64,000 bases of DNA from Maribacter arcticus (GCF_900167935.1 NZ_FUYL01000002.1:360985-424984), one strand, 5' to 3'. Shown: positions 28,028 through 37,453, counted from the stretch's first letter. The notes: generated by a model not told the origin, from the letters alone. Translations and numbers: made by a program.

Positions 28028-29712
28028 TTTATATCCTTTAGTTTTAGTTGAAGACTTACATTTCCCTGCCATTCGTTCTCATCAAGTGAAAAAACTGCAC
28101 TAAATGATTTTCTACTCGTCACTAAAGATAGTTTTTCGCCCATATTAAAACCGATACCATCAATTTTATAGCTGTCTTGCTGTACCACAGAAATTTTTAA
28201 ATGTGCGGCATTTGCGCCCACCCCTTTGGCATAGCCAGTATCTTTTATATTTTCAGCCATAAATACAGGCGACATATTACCAGGACCAAATGGTGCGAAC
28301 TGCTTTAATATTCGCATTAACTTAGGGGTAATATCTTTTAATTCTATTTCCGTATCAATAGTGATCTCAGGTATAAGTAATTGTGGGTCTATGCTTTCTT
28401 TGACCACCTTCTCAAACTGATGCTTGAAATTTAGATACTGCTCTTCAAGCATAGTAAGACCAGCTGCATATTTATGTCCTCCAAACTGTTCTATGTAATC
28501 AGCGCATCCTTCTAAAGCGTTATACACATCAAAACCTTTTACAGAACGAGCCGATGCTGCCAATTTTTTTCCGCTTTTTGTAAAAACCAATGTAGGTCTA
28601 TAATATGTTTCAATAAGCCTAGATGCTACAATACCTATTACCCCTTTATGCCAAGTATCTTTATAAACAACAGTAGTGAAGCCTTCTTCTTCATCATTTT
28701 CTTGAATCTGAACCAATGCTTCTTGTGTAATTTCTTGATCTAGCCCTCTTCTATCAGTGTTGAATTTTTCTATTTCTGAAGCGAATTTCATCGCTTGGTC
28801 CATACTAGTTTCTGTCAATAAATTTACCGCATGTTGACCATGTTTCATTCTACCTGCAGCATTAATTCTAGGCGCAATTATAAATACAACGTCTGTAATA
28901 GTAAGCTCCTTTTTATTAAGCTGATCTATGATTGCCTTAAAACCGATTCTAGGTTGTTGATTGATAACCTGTAGGCCATAATAAGCCAGAATTCGATTCT
29001 CCCCGGTTATTGGAACTATATCCGCTCCAATTGCAGTAGCCACTAAATCAAGGTAATACACTAAATCATCAATTGTTTCACCTCGGCGTGAGCCTAATGC
29101 TTGAATTAGCTTAAAACCGACACCGCAACCACATAATTCATCGTAAGGATATGAACAATCTTCACGTTTAGGGTCTAAAACAGCTACAGCATTGGGTAAT
29201 ATTGTACCAGGTCTATGGTGGTCACAAATAATAAAATCGATATCCTTTTCTTTTGCATAGGCAACCTTATCAATAGCCTTAACTCCACAGTCTAAAGCCA
29301 CAATCAATGAGAATCCATTATCCTCGGCAAAATCTATTCCTTTAAAGGAAACCCCATAACCCTCATCATAACGATCTGGAATATAAGTAGCTACATTAGG
29401 GTAATAACTTAAAAGGTATGACGACAACAAGGCAACTGCGGTAGTACCATCAACATCATAATCACCAAAAACCAAAATATTTTCACCATTATCGATGGCT
29501 TCTTCAATTCTCTTTACGGCAATATCCATATCCTTCATTAAAAAAGGATCATGAAGCTCGCTTAACTGTGGTCTAAAGAATGATTTTGCCCCTTCGAACG
29601 TTGTAATTCCACGTTGCAAAAGCAGTTGCGCTACCAAATCATCTACCTGAAGTGCATTGGCCAGAACGTCAATGTCTTCTTGCTTAGGTTTAGGTTTTAT
29701 TGTCCAACGCAT
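28024..29712 (-). CDS. recJ: Single-stranded-DNA-specific exonuclease RecJ
   Basis: 562 residues. DHH-family motifs: DYDVDG at 84-89, a DCG motif near 141, and DHH at 164-166, followed by the DHHA1 region with GGHKYAAG and the C-terminal OB domain. It degrades single-stranded DNA 5' to 3' during recombination and mismatch repair. The start codon is followed by RWTIKPKP, usual for flavobacterial RecJ. The VOC gene overlaps its stop. Confidence 0.95.
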   Translation of the reverse strand: MRWTIKPKPKQEDIDVLANALQVDDLVAQLLLQRGITTFEGAKSFFRPQLSELHDPFLMKDMDIAVKRIEEAIDNGENILVFGDYDVDGTTAVALLSSYLLSYYPNVATYIPDRYDEGYGVSFKGIDFAEDNGFSLIVALDCGVKAIDKVAYAKEKDIDFIICDHHRPGTILPNAVAVLDPKREDCSYPYDELCGCGVGFKLIQALGSRRGETIDDLVYYLDLVATAIGADIVPITGENRILAYYGLQVINQQPRIGFKAIIDQLNKKELTITDVVFIIAPRINAAGRMKHGQHAVNLLTETSMDQAMKFASEIEKFNTDRRGLDQEITQEALVQIQENDEEEGFTTVVYKDTWHKGVIGIVASRLIETYYRPTLVFTKSGKKLAASARSVKGFDVYNALEGCADYIEQFGGHKYAAGLTMLEEQYLNFKHQFEKVVKESIDPQLLIPEITIDTEIELKDITPKLMRILKQFAPFGPGNMSPVFMAENIKDTGYAKGVGANAAHLKISVVQQDSYKIDGIGFNMGEKLSLVTSRKSFSAVFSLDENEWQGNVSLQLKLKDIK

Positions 29713-29724
29713 GAGTTTTTACTA

Positions 29725-30172
29725 TTCAAGTGTCAAGTTCAAAAATCAAGTTCAAAATCAAGAAAGAACTCAACCTCAAACTTTACTTTTTGTTTTTGAT
29801 AATTGTTGCTATAATTCTAATTAATTGTTCCAATTCATCTAATAATTCAACTCTTCTTGAAGCATTACCATAATCGACTTTAGATAATATTTTAAGATTA
29901 ACCCTTGACTCCTTAAACTCCTTTAAAGATATGGAAGCCTTATTTATATAATCCTTATCCGTATTTGCTCCTTGTGCTTCGCCAAAATTCAAAGCTGAGC
30001 TACCTGTAGAGCGTAACAATTGATTTCCATACTATTGACCGGTTAAATCAGAAGGTAAGTATTTACAGAAAAGAACAGCAGTGGCAGCAAAATTGACCAA
30101 TCTATCTTCTAAATCAAATTTCTTGTCCATCCGTTATTTTTTGAACTTGAGCTTGACTCTTGTATTTGAACT
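29725..30172. repeat. Imperfect inverted repeats flanking the S23-type gene
   Basis: Left arm (about 29725-29775) carries GTCAAGTTCAAAAATCAAG on the plus strand. The right arm (about 30136-30172), read on the minus strand, carries CTCAAGTTCAAAAAATAAC plus further TTCAA-type repeats. The arms bracket the broken four-helix-bundle gene, between recJ and the OsmC gene. The pattern suggests a small inserted element. Confidence 0.45.
29783..30130 (-). pseudogene. Four-helix-bundle (S23/IVS-type) protein with in-frame stop
   Basis: From the ATG at 30130 the frame reads MDKKFDLEDRLVNFAATAVL and LPSDLTGQ, then TAG at codon 33 (30032-30034), then YGNQLLRSTGSSALNFGEAQ and the rest to 29783. Without the stop it is a typical protein of about 115 residues related to those encoded in 23S rRNA intervening sequences and scattered in Bacteroidota genomes. 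Only one base separates it from an intact frame. A shorter product could start after the stop (Met near 30019). Function of the family is unknown. Confidence 0.8.
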
Positions 30173-30601
30173 TTAGCCTTTATGAAAAACAGTTTTTATG
30201 TCTAATTCAGCAAATTTTCTGAACATTTCCATAACGCCACAGTATTTTTCTACTGATAAATCAACTGCTCTCTGAAGTTTTTTCTCATTTAGATTACTAC
30301 CATGAAAATGATATTCTAGAACTACTTTATCATAAAACTTAGGATGCTCATCTGTAAGGTTTGCAATAGTTTCGATTTGAAAATCATCCACTTCAAGTTT
30401 CATTTTCTTAATCAAAGCAGCTACATCCAAACCTGAACACCCTGCTAGTGCGGATAGCATTAGTGCCTTCGGTCTATATCCACTACCATTTCCGCCATCT
30501 TCTTTGGCAATATCGATTTTTAAAGAGTGTCCTGATGGATTATTACTTTCAAAGGCCATATTGCCTAGCCATTTCGTGGTGATATGATTTGTTGTGCTCA
30601 T
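30173..30601 (-). CDS. OsmC family peroxiredoxin-like protein
   Basis: 142 residues from the ATG at 30601. A start nine codons earlier (30628) overlaps the promoter -7 box and is rejected. Reactive cysteines Cys55 (LAGCSGLD) and Cys121 (EKYCGVM) are both present. The family reduces organic hydroperoxides in the cytoplasm. It is divergent from the AhpD-like gene at 30726, another peroxide-defence candidate. Confidence 0.9.
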   Translation of the reverse strand: MSTTNHITTKWLGNMAFESNNPSGHSLKIDIAKEDGGNGSGYRPKALMLSALAGCSGLDVAALIKKMKLEVDDFQIETIANLTDEHPKFYDKVVLEYHFHGSNLNEKKLQRAVDLSVEKYCGVMEMFRKFAELDIKTVFHKG

Positions 30602-30625
30602 AATTTTTTGTTTCTTGTAAGGATA

Positions 30626-30633
30626 CAAAAATA
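30626..30633 (-). promoter_or_regulatory. -7 box of the OsmC-family gene
   Basis: Minus-strand TATTTTTG matches TAnnTTTG exactly and lies 25 bases before the ATG at 30601. It overlaps the alternative start at 30628, which decides for the shorter protein. No clear -33 element. Confidence 0.5.
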
Positions 30634-30725
30634 CGATAATCTAGGCTGTCATTTTGAGCATCAAAGCAATCATTAACAACAGTATCTAGATTAATCACAA
30701 TCTAATAAGCACTAAAAAAATACCT

Positions 30726-31328
30726 ATGGCATTAGTAACTCCACTTGACCCAAATCATGATCCAGAAACGAAAGAATTGGCGGCTTTTTTCAATGAAACC
30801 CTTGGTTTCTGCCCTAATTCTGTATTAACCATGCAGCACAGACCTGCTATTTCAAAAGCCTTTATTAACCTCAACAAAGCGGTGATGGCGAATGAAGGAC
30901 GCGTAACATCTGCTTTAAAAAGAATGATTGCATGGGTGAGCAGTAATGCTACAGGTTGTCGATACTGCCAAGCACATGCCATTCGTGCTGCAGAACGTTA
31001 TGGTGCAGAACAAGAGCAATTGGATAATATTTGGGAATACAGAACCCACGCTGCATTTTCTGAAGCTGAACGTGCCGCATTAGATTTTTCTTTGCAAGCC
31101 TCTCAAGTACCAAATGGCGTAGATGCTGAAATAAAAGAACGACTTTATAACTACTGGAATGAAGGTGAAATAGTAGAAATGTTAGGTGTTATTTCTCTCT
31201 TTGGATACCTTAATCGTTGGAACGATTCTATGGGAACTTCTATTGAAACCGGAGCTGTCGATAGTGCCGACCAATACCTAGGCAAGCACGGCTGGGAGAA
31301 AGGAAAACATGATGGATCTGTTTATTAA
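30726..31328 (+). CDS. Carboxymuconolactone decarboxylase / AhpD-like peroxidase-related protein
   Basis: 200 residues. The redox motif CRYCQAH (Cys78, Cys81, His84) within the all-helical AhpD fold suggests alkylhydroperoxidase or a related thiol-based activity. The protein continues to a C-terminal tail (GKHGWEKGKHDGS) seen in peroxidase-related family members. It starts 125 bases from the divergent OsmC gene. After its stop a hairpin (GCGCC/GGCGC, about 31367-31397) lacks a T tract, so is not called a terminator. Confidence 0.85.
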   Translation: MALVTPLDPNHDPETKELAAFFNETLGFCPNSVLTMQHRPAISKAFINLNKAVMANEGRVTSALKRMIAWVSSNATGCRYCQAHAIRAAERYGAEQEQLDNIWEYRTHAAFSEAERAALDFSLQASQVPNGVDAEIKERLYNYWNEGEIVEMLGVISLFGYLNRWNDSMGTSIETGAVDSADQYLGKHGWEKGKHDGSVY

Positions 31329-31409
31329 TTGATGGTTTTAGGTTGTTGAAAATTTAAAAATTCGTTATTGTGCGCCGGATAGTAATCGGGCGCTCAATGT
31401 CGATTTACT

Positions 31410-31979
31410 TTATAAAATCTCAGCTACCAAATCTTGTAACACCTCAACAATATCTTCCTCAAACCACGGATTCTTTCTGCGCCAAAAGTGATTTACTGGA
31501 GATGGATGTGGTAAAAGAAAAAACTTAGGTAAGTATTCTTCATAATGCATTATATTTTCTGTCAAGTTCTTTTTAGATAATTTTCCCAAATATTGGTCTT
31601 GTGAATATTTACCTATTAATAGAATCAGCTTTACATTTTCAAATTGTTCCCATACTTTAGAATGCCATAACGGTGCACACTCTTTTCTTGGTGGCAAATC
31701 ACCTGTTTTTGCTTTCCCAGGATAACAGAAACCCATTGGTAATACTGCAAAATTATCTGGGTTATAAAAGACTTCTTCATTGACCCCCAACCATTCTCTT
31801 AATTTTTTACCGCTAGGATCATCCCAAGCTTTATTTTCAACATGGGCTTTTCTACCTGGCGCCTGACTTACTAGGATTATTTTTGACTTTATTGAACCAG
31901 AAATTATTGGTCGCGGTTTTAATGGCAAATGAGCCTTGCACACTTCACATCCTCTTATTTCGGTTAATAAATTTTCCAT
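31410..31979 (-). CDS. Uracil-DNA glycosylase family protein
   Basis: 189 residues. Motif A-like VSQAPGRKAH and motif B-like LPHPSPVNHFW mark the uracil-DNA glycosylase superfamily, and the CEVC pair near the N terminus occurs in some single-domain Bacteroidota members. It removes uracil or a related base from DNA. It lies four bases downstream of the DUF819 gene on the same strand. Precise substrate class (family 4, 5 or another) is not resolved. Confidence 0.85.
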   Translation of the reverse strand: MENLLTEIRGCEVCKAHLPLKPRPIISGSIKSKIILVSQAPGRKAHVENKAWDDPSGKKLREWLGVNEEVFYNPDNFAVLPMGFCYPGKAKTGDLPPRKECAPLWHSKVWEQFENVKLILLIGKYSQDQYLGKLSKKNLTENIMHYEEYLPKFFLLPHPSPVNHFWRRKNPWFEEDIVEVLQDLVAEIL

Positions 31980-31983
31980 TGCG

Positions 31984-33111
31984 TTAGGTTACAAAATACT
32001 TCAACATCCAAATGGTCAACATTCCCCAAAATGTTCCTGTCGCCATGCTTAAAATAGCCAAAACAATAGCATGTGGCATCCATTTTAAATTATAGGCTGC
32101 CGTTACAGCTGGCGCCGTTGCTATTCCACCAACATTCGCCATGCTTGCAATTGGCACCCATGCCATATTAACATTTAAGAGTTTGGCAATAAGTATCATA
32201 AACAAAAAGTGGCCAACCAACCAAACTACCAAAAATCCAAGAAAAGGCACGTTAAAACCAAGCGTTGCTATTTGCAGTTTTAATCCTAAAACAGCCATAA
32301 CCACAATAATTAGTATTCCACCTGCCTTTAAGGCGAATTTGTAATTCCATTGTTTTATAAAATTACTGATTGCCAAGCCTAAAAAGGATAACAGTACTAC
32401 TTTCACAACAAAACCTTCTATTAAATAATTACAAAGAATTACTATTCCTAATAAGATAGCTACACTTACCAACGGATTTAATCTAACACCTTTCTCAACC
32501 CGAATATCTTCTGGAATAGCAACATCGGTAATTTTAAACCATGTATTAAGTTTGTCGCTTTTTTTTATGCTTTGAAACATTAGAATGGTCCAAACATTCA
32601 CCAGAATATTATCCATCACTAAAACGGTAAGGAATATATTCTCAGGGCATTCTACCAATTCTTTTAAGACTAACTGACTGGTACTGCCCCCAATCCAACT
32701 TCCTACAATAGGCGGAATGCCCATCCAATACCCATCACTAATTATAATTTCAGACACCAATTCGGTCTCAGAAAAAAGAAATAAAAGTACTATAGGGAAT
32801 ACTGCTATGAACAATGATCCCGATGCAAAAACCAATAAGGGTTTTAATCCAATCGCTTTTAGCTGAGTAAGCGATAAACTACTCATCACAGCAATTATAG
32901 CTAAGGGGATAAAATAATTTTTACTGAAATCATGAATACTCGCCTGTGAATAATCGGCATTTAATGCAAAGGAAATAATAGCAGGAATAATGTAGGCCAA
33001 AAGGATGGCAGGCACCCAATCAAAAATAGATTTTATGTGTCTATTCTCCCATCGGTCTAAAAAATATACAGCTATGACGGTGATTGTGGCTATTACCCAT
33101 GGTGCTATCAT
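31984..33111 (-). CDS. DUF819 family membrane protein
   Basis: 375 residues with about ten hydrophobic helices. Conserved stretches include IVGSWIGGSTSQLV and ASMANVGGIATAPAVTAAYN, the two glycine-rich repeats of this family, whose members resemble transporters of the sodium-glutamate/citrate fold. Substrate unknown. It sits between the HopJ and glycosylase genes on the same strand. Confidence 0.88.
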   Translation of the reverse strand: MIAPWVIATITVIAVYFLDRWENRHIKSIFDWVPAILLAYIIPAIISFALNADYSQASIHDFSKNYFIPLAIIAVMSSLSLTQLKAIGLKPLLVFASGSLFIAVFPIVLLFLFSETELVSEIIISDGYWMGIPPIVGSWIGGSTSQLVLKELVECPENIFLTVLVMDNILVNVWTILMFQSIKKSDKLNTWFKITDVAIPEDIRVEKGVRLNPLVSVAILLGIVILCNYLIEGFVVKVVLLSFLGLAISNFIKQWNYKFALKAGGILIIVVMAVLGLKLQIATLGFNVPFLGFLVVWLVGHFLFMILIAKLLNVNMAWVPIASMANVGGIATAPAVTAAYNLKWMPHAIVLAILSMATGTFWGMLTIWMLKYFVT

Positions 33112-33148
33112 GGTAACAATTTAAGGTATTTTTAATCCTATCCTGAAA

Positions 33149-33487
33149 TTATTTTAAAGGCTTTCCTTCAAAAGTTAAGCCTTCAAATCCTGTTTTCATG
33201 AAATTCCTGATATTCTGATGACCTTCGCCGTATGGTTCTTGAAGTACCTCAATAAAATAATAAGAGCCAAAGCAAGCCAATGTTTCCTGTTTTGTGAATC
33301 CTACTTTATTAGCAAAAGCAAATATTTTACATGAACCGGAATTTTGACCCGCTTCATTGGTTAAATCGCCATTTGAAAATGCCGTAGGCGTAAAAGTGTA
33401 ATTAGATTCAATTACCGCCATAGTATCGGAAAAAGTTATATCCGTCGGACTAGTGCCTACTATTTTCTTGAACTCTGTTAATGTCAT
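33149..33487 (-). CDS. HopJ family protein
   Basis: 112 residues of the HopJ family, named after a plant-pathogen effector but common in free-living bacteria. Visible hallmarks: FSDTMAVIESNYTFTPTAF, then GSCKIFAFA and CFGSYYFIEVL. No secretion signal or type III system is apparent here, so an effector role is unlikely and the function is unknown. It starts two bases after the rsmI stop, so they are co-transcribed. Confidence 0.9.
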   Translation of the reverse strand: MTLTEFKKIVGTSPTDITFSDTMAVIESNYTFTPTAFSNGDLTNEAGQNSGSCKIFAFANKVGFTKQETLACFGSYYFIEVLQEPYGEGHQNIRNFMKTGFEGLTFEGKPLK

Positions 33488-33489
33488 TA

Positions 33490-34164
33490 TTATTTGTTTT
33501 TCCCCCCAACAACGATTACAATTTCTCCTTTAGGTGGTTTCTCTGTGAAATGTTTTAAAACTTCTTCAGCTGAACCACGAACGGTTTCTTCATAAAGCTT
33601 GGTCAATTCCCTAGAAACGGAAATAGGTCTATCAGCTCCAAAATATTCAACAAAATTTGCAAGCGTCTTCAATAATTTATGAGGGGATTCATAGAAAATT
33701 ATGGTTCGTGATTCTTCCGCTAAAAACTTCAGGCGAGTCTGTCTACCCTTTTTAACAGGTAAAAATCCTTCAAAAACAAACTTATCGTTTGGCAACCCGC
33801 TATTAACCAATGCTGGTACAAATGCCGTAGCGCCCGGTAAACAATCTACCTCAATATCATTTTCTACACAGGCACGAGTCAATAAAAAGCCAGGGTCTGA
33901 TATAGCAGGTGTGCCAGCATCAGAAATCAATGCAATATTCTCCCCGTTTTTTAATCTACCTACTAAATAATCGACCATATTATGCTCATTATGCATATGG
34001 TGACTTTTCATAGGTGTACCAATTTCGAAATGATGCAATAATTTACCACTAGTACGAGTATCCTCGGCTAGAATTAAATCAACCTCTTTAAGTATACGAA
34101 TAGCCCTAATGGTCATATCCTCTAAATTGCCTATCGGAGTCGGAACTAAATAAAGTTTTCCCAT
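33490..34164 (-). CDS. rsmI: 16S rRNA (cytidine-1402-2'-O)-methyltransferase
   Basis: 224 residues. The start MGKLYLVPTPIGNLEDMTIRA, then AEDTRTSGKLL and SDAGTPAISDPG, are family signatures, with GATAFVPALVNSG and FYESPHKL following. It 2'-O-methylates C1402 of 16S rRNA using S-adenosylmethionine. It is shorter than E. coli RsmI (286), as is usual in Bacteroidota. It heads the rsmI-hopJ unit. Confidence 0.94.
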   Translation of the reverse strand: MGKLYLVPTPIGNLEDMTIRAIRILKEVDLILAEDTRTSGKLLHHFEIGTPMKSHHMHNEHNMVDYLVGRLKNGENIALISDAGTPAISDPGFLLTRACVENDIEVDCLPGATAFVPALVNSGLPNDKFVFEGFLPVKKGRQTRLKFLAEESRTIIFYESPHKLLKTLANFVEYFGADRPISVSRELTKLYEETVRGSAEEVLKHFTEKPPKGEIVIVVGGKNK

Positions 34165-34318
34165 GTGTTTCTAAAGTAAACAATCTCGGGGCAAGCCCAA
34201 GATATTCGTAACCAAACGACTTAAACATAGCAAGGCAAACCTCAGTTCATTTAAATCTCGATTATCGAGTAAAAACCCAATACAAGTGGCTGGGTGAGTA
34301 ATTCAATTATTGTTATTA

Positions 34319-35008
34319 TTAAGCAAATCTACGGGCGACCAATTCAATAAATCGTTCTTCATATTGCTCTTTACCAACCCAATTATTATAGTCTGGTTTT
34401 ACCATATTCTTAATGAAAGAAATAGAACGTTCCTCAGAATCGATTGTATTTAATTGAGATAACACTCGGTTATAATCTTCCATACTACTATTGAACAAAT
34501 GCTTAACAAATGCCAAACGATCATTAAGATCAACCTTCACGTTTTTTTTTGCCAAACGGTCATTTAAAGATTTGGGCGATGCTTCACTCTTCCTTAAATC
34601 CTCATTCGAAGGCATAAAAAGTTCCATGTCATTTTTCATATAGTTAGGTTTGGACATAAACTCAGCCAAAACATCTTCTAACTCTTCATTATTTGGCATT
34701 TCAGAAACCATATCCTTAATAGTATCCATGCCAGGTATCATAATATCTTCATCGTGCGGGTTATTCTCTGGTACTGACTTATTAGAATCTAAAACCGCGT
34801 TCGCCAATTCTTCGAACTTAGCGGCAATAGCATTTTTAGAAACATCTACTTCCATGTCGTTAAGTTCCAGTTCAATAAACCTTAGCACAGCCAATTTTTC
34901 GTAAAGATTTTTAGACAATTCATATAGACCCGCTATATCATCTAGATTATCTGCAGTTAGAATTTCTGTGGACAACTTCCTCAACTCCTTTTTCAACTTA
35001 TTTTTCAT
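34319..35008 (-). CDS. Conserved hypothetical protein (Flavobacteriia type)
   Basis: 229 residues, acidic, helical, without signal or membrane segment. Likely arrangement: N-terminal helices (about 1-75), a disordered acidic middle (EDIMIPGMD, MPNNEELEDVLAEF) and a C-terminal helical domain (LNDRLAFVKHLFN to ELVARRFA). Divergent from tdk with 104 bases between. I believe it is common next to tdk in this group but cannot check. Function unknown. Confidence 0.72.
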   Translation of the reverse strand: MKNKLKKELRKLSTEILTADNLDDIAGLYELSKNLYEKLAVLRFIELELNDMEVDVSKNAIAAKFEELANAVLDSNKSVPENNPHDEDIMIPGMDTIKDMVSEMPNNEELEDVLAEFMSKPNYMKNDMELFMPSNEDLRKSEASPKSLNDRLAKKNVKVDLNDRLAFVKHLFNSSMEDYNRVLSQLNTIDSEERSISFIKNMVKPDYNNWVGKEQYEERFIELVARRFA

Positions 35009-35112
35009 CTCACAATTTTTTATGTCAAGACCAAGAAGGCGTCTTTTTTTAATAACTTTATCATTCTAAAATAATAAACGAAAAACCCCTTATTTTCGTC
35101 TAAAATTACAAA

Positions 35113-35748
35113 ATGTTTCTTGAAAACACAGTGAATCCTAAAGAACAATTCGGGTGGATAGAAGTCATTGCCGGGTCTATGTTTTCTGGAAAGACAGAAG
35201 AACTGATTCGAAGACTAAAACGTGCCCAGTTCGCCAAATTAAAGGTTGAAATCTTTAAACCTATGGTAGATACTCGTTATGACAATGAAATGGTAGTTTC
35301 ACATGACGCCAATGAAATACGTTCTACGCCTGTACCTGCCGCAGCGAACATTAGAATACTTGCAGATACTTGCGATGTAATCGGTATTGATGAAGCGCAG
35401 TTCTTTGATGATGAAATAGTTACCGTTTGTAATGATTTAGCCAATAAAGGCGTTCGAGTTATCGTTGCCGGTCTTGATATGGATTTTAAAGGAAAGCCAT
35501 TTGGCCCAATGCCAGCACTAATGGCAACGGCCGAATATGTAACTAAAGTACATGCCATTTGTACACGAACAGGTAATTTAGCCAATTATAGTTTTCGAAA
35601 ATCTAGCAATGACAAACTGGTTATGTTAGGTGAGGTAAATGAATATGAACCCTTAAGTCGTGGCGCATATTATAAAGCAATGCTAAAAGAAAAGGTGAAA
35701 ACCATGGATGTTAAATCTGAGGAAATAGATGGTATCAAAAAGAAATGA
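35113..35748 (+). CDS. tdk: Thymidine kinase, type II
   Basis: 211 residues. P-loop GSMFSGKT at 21-28, then DEAQFFDD (Walker B and catalytic glutamate) and the lasso segment with CTRTGNLANYSFR, where only part of the usual zinc cysteines is seen. It phosphorylates thymidine to TMP in nucleotide salvage. The C-terminal 20 bases overlap alr, indicating translational coupling. Confidence 0.93.
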   Translation: MFLENTVNPKEQFGWIEVIAGSMFSGKTEELIRRLKRAQFAKLKVEIFKPMVDTRYDNEMVVSHDANEIRSTPVPAAANIRILADTCDVIGIDEAQFFDDEIVTVCNDLANKGVRVIVAGLDMDFKGKPFGPMPALMATAEYVTKVHAICTRTGNLANYSFRKSSNDKLVMLGEVNEYEPLSRGAYYKAMLKEKVKTMDVKSEEIDGIKKK

Positions 35749-36856
35749 AACAACTAAAACGAGAGAAACAGTTTTAGAAATTGACCTAAAAGCACTACAG
35801 CATAATTACGAATATTTACGTTCAAAAATAAAGCCAGAAACTAAGTTTTTAGCCGTTGTAAAAGCGTATGCTTATGGTAGTGATTCGCAAGCCATTTCTT
35901 TACACTTACAAAACTTGGGTGTTGATTATTTTGCTGTTGCTTATGCTAACGAAGGTGTTCATTTAAGAGAAGCGGGGGTCACTGCACCTATTTTAGTGCT
36001 TCACCCACAAAAGGTTCATTTTGAAATTTTAATTGAACATAGCCTTGAGCCGAGTATCTATTCAAAATCTATCTTATCAGATTTTATCTTAACGGCCCAA
36101 GAACTAGGTGTTAAAAATTATCCTATACATTTAAAGTTTAATACCGGACTCAATAGATTAGGTTTATCTGCGAAAGAGTTACCAGAAATTTCAGAACTCA
36201 TTAATAAACAAGATGCCGTTAAGGTTGTTGCTATTTTATCTCATTTAGCCGCTACAGAAGATAGTGATGAAACTGAATTTACAAACTTGCAACTAAAACG
36301 TTTTGAGGCTATATGTAAAGATGCAGACGCCACTTTTAACACCAAACTTTTAAAACATGTTCTCAATACATCTGGAATTATAAATTACCCTCAAGCGCAA
36401 TATGACATGGTAAGAAGCGGAATTGGTTTATATGGCTACGGAAACCAACCAGATGTAGATACTCATTTAATACCTGTGGCAACCTTAAAAACTATAATTG
36501 CACAAAAACATAGTATCCCAGCTGGGGAATCTGTGGGGTATAACCGTAAGTATACCTCGAATTCAGAAATCATTACAGCGACTTTGCCTTTGGGTCATGC
36601 AGACGGAATAGGTCGAGAATACGGCCATGGAAAAACCTTTGTTAGTGTTCATGGCCAACTTGCCCCAATAATTGGAAATGTTTGTATGGATATGATTATG
36701 ATTGATGTAACGAATATTGAATGCTCTGAAGGGGATGAAGTAATTATATTCGGAAAAGAATTACCTGCTTCAGAATTCTCCCAGACCGCTAATACTATTT
36801 CATATGAGTTAATCACTGGACTGTCGCAGCGCATAAAACGGTTAATCCTAGATTGA
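35729..36856 (+). CDS. alr: Alanine racemase
   Basis: 375 residues. The PLP lysine is Lys45 in VVKAYAYG, and the catalytic tyrosine lies in ESVGYNRKYT. Other hallmarks are FNTGLNRLG and NVCMDMIMID. It makes D-alanine for peptidoglycan. The gene overlaps the end of tdk by 20 bases. Some flavobacterial alr genes are fused to murF; here the enzyme is stand-alone. Confidence 0.93.
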   Translation: MVSKRNETTKTRETVLEIDLKALQHNYEYLRSKIKPETKFLAVVKAYAYGSDSQAISLHLQNLGVDYFAVAYANEGVHLREAGVTAPILVLHPQKVHFEILIEHSLEPSIYSKSILSDFILTAQELGVKNYPIHLKFNTGLNRLGLSAKELPEISELINKQDAVKVVAILSHLAATEDSDETEFTNLQLKRFEAICKDADATFNTKLLKHVLNTSGIINYPQAQYDMVRSGIGLYGYGNQPDVDTHLIPVATLKTIIAQKHSIPAGESVGYNRKYTSNSEIITATLPLGHADGIGREYGHGKTFVSVHGQLAPIIGNVCMDMIMIDVTNIECSEGDEVIIFGKELPASEFSQTANTISYELITGLSQRIKRLILD

Positions 36857-36940
36857 ATTTATTAACATTTTTTTAAGGTTTGAAAAATTTTAGTAAATTG
36901 CCATACTATATTAATAACCATTAACTTAAATTAAGTAAAC

Positions 36941-37348
36941 ATGTTAAAAGAATTCAAGAATTTTATTATGACGGGTAACGTCATTGATTTTGCTGTAGCA
37001 GTTATTTTAGCCGGTGCAGTAGGATTAGTAGTGAACGGATTTGTTGCTGACATCATTATGCCAGTTGTAGGTCACTTTGCGGGTGGAATTGATTTTTCAC
37101 AAATGAAAATTGTATTAGACGAAGCTGTAGTTGGCGCTGATGGTGCTGTTACGACTCCTGAAAATGCTATCCGTTGGGGAGCATGGGTGAATACCATTGT
37201 TAACCTTATCATTGTTGGATTTGTAATGTTCATGATTGTTAAAGCTTACAACAAAACAAAAACTCCACCAGCTCCAGTAGAAGAGGCTCCAAAAGGGCCA
37301 ACTGCTGAAGAACTTTTGGTAGAAATTCGTGATGCTTTAAAAAAGTAA
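36941..37348 (+). CDS. mscL: Large-conductance mechanosensitive channel
   Basis: 135 residues, full length. An amphipathic N-terminal helix (LKEFKNFIMTGNVIDFAVAVI) is followed by TM1, a periplasmic loop (about 45-75), TM2 (WVNTIVNLIIVGFVMFMIV) and the C-terminal charged bundle EELLVEIRDALKK. It opens under membrane tension and releases solutes upon osmotic down-shock. Single-gene unit with a downstream terminator. Confidence 0.96.
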   Translation: MLKEFKNFIMTGNVIDFAVAVILAGAVGLVVNGFVADIIMPVVGHFAGGIDFSQMKIVLDEAVVGADGAVTTPENAIRWGAWVNTIVNLIIVGFVMFMIVKAYNKTKTPPAPVEEAPKGPTAEELLVEIRDALKK

Positions 37349-37407
37349 TCAGAAAATAACTCCTTGATTTTTTTCAAGGTACCGTTGCACTGCAACTGAT
37401 ATTCATT

Positions 37408-37453
37408 AAAACCGTCAACTTTGTTACGCTAACATTGTTGGCGGTTCTTTTTT
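37408..37453 (+). terminator. Terminator of mscL
   Basis: Ten-pair stem AACCGTCAAC / GTTGGCGGTT around a 17-base loop, followed by CTTTTTT. Confidence 0.7.

Noticed and set aside
31367-31397. Terminator after the AhpD-like gene
   Set aside because: The GCGCC/GGCGC hairpin is not followed by a T tract on either strand and the stem is only five pairs.
33149-33487. Type III secretion effector role for the HopJ protein
   Set aside because: Family name only; no secretion apparatus, chaperone or signal here, and the gene is operonic with rsmI.
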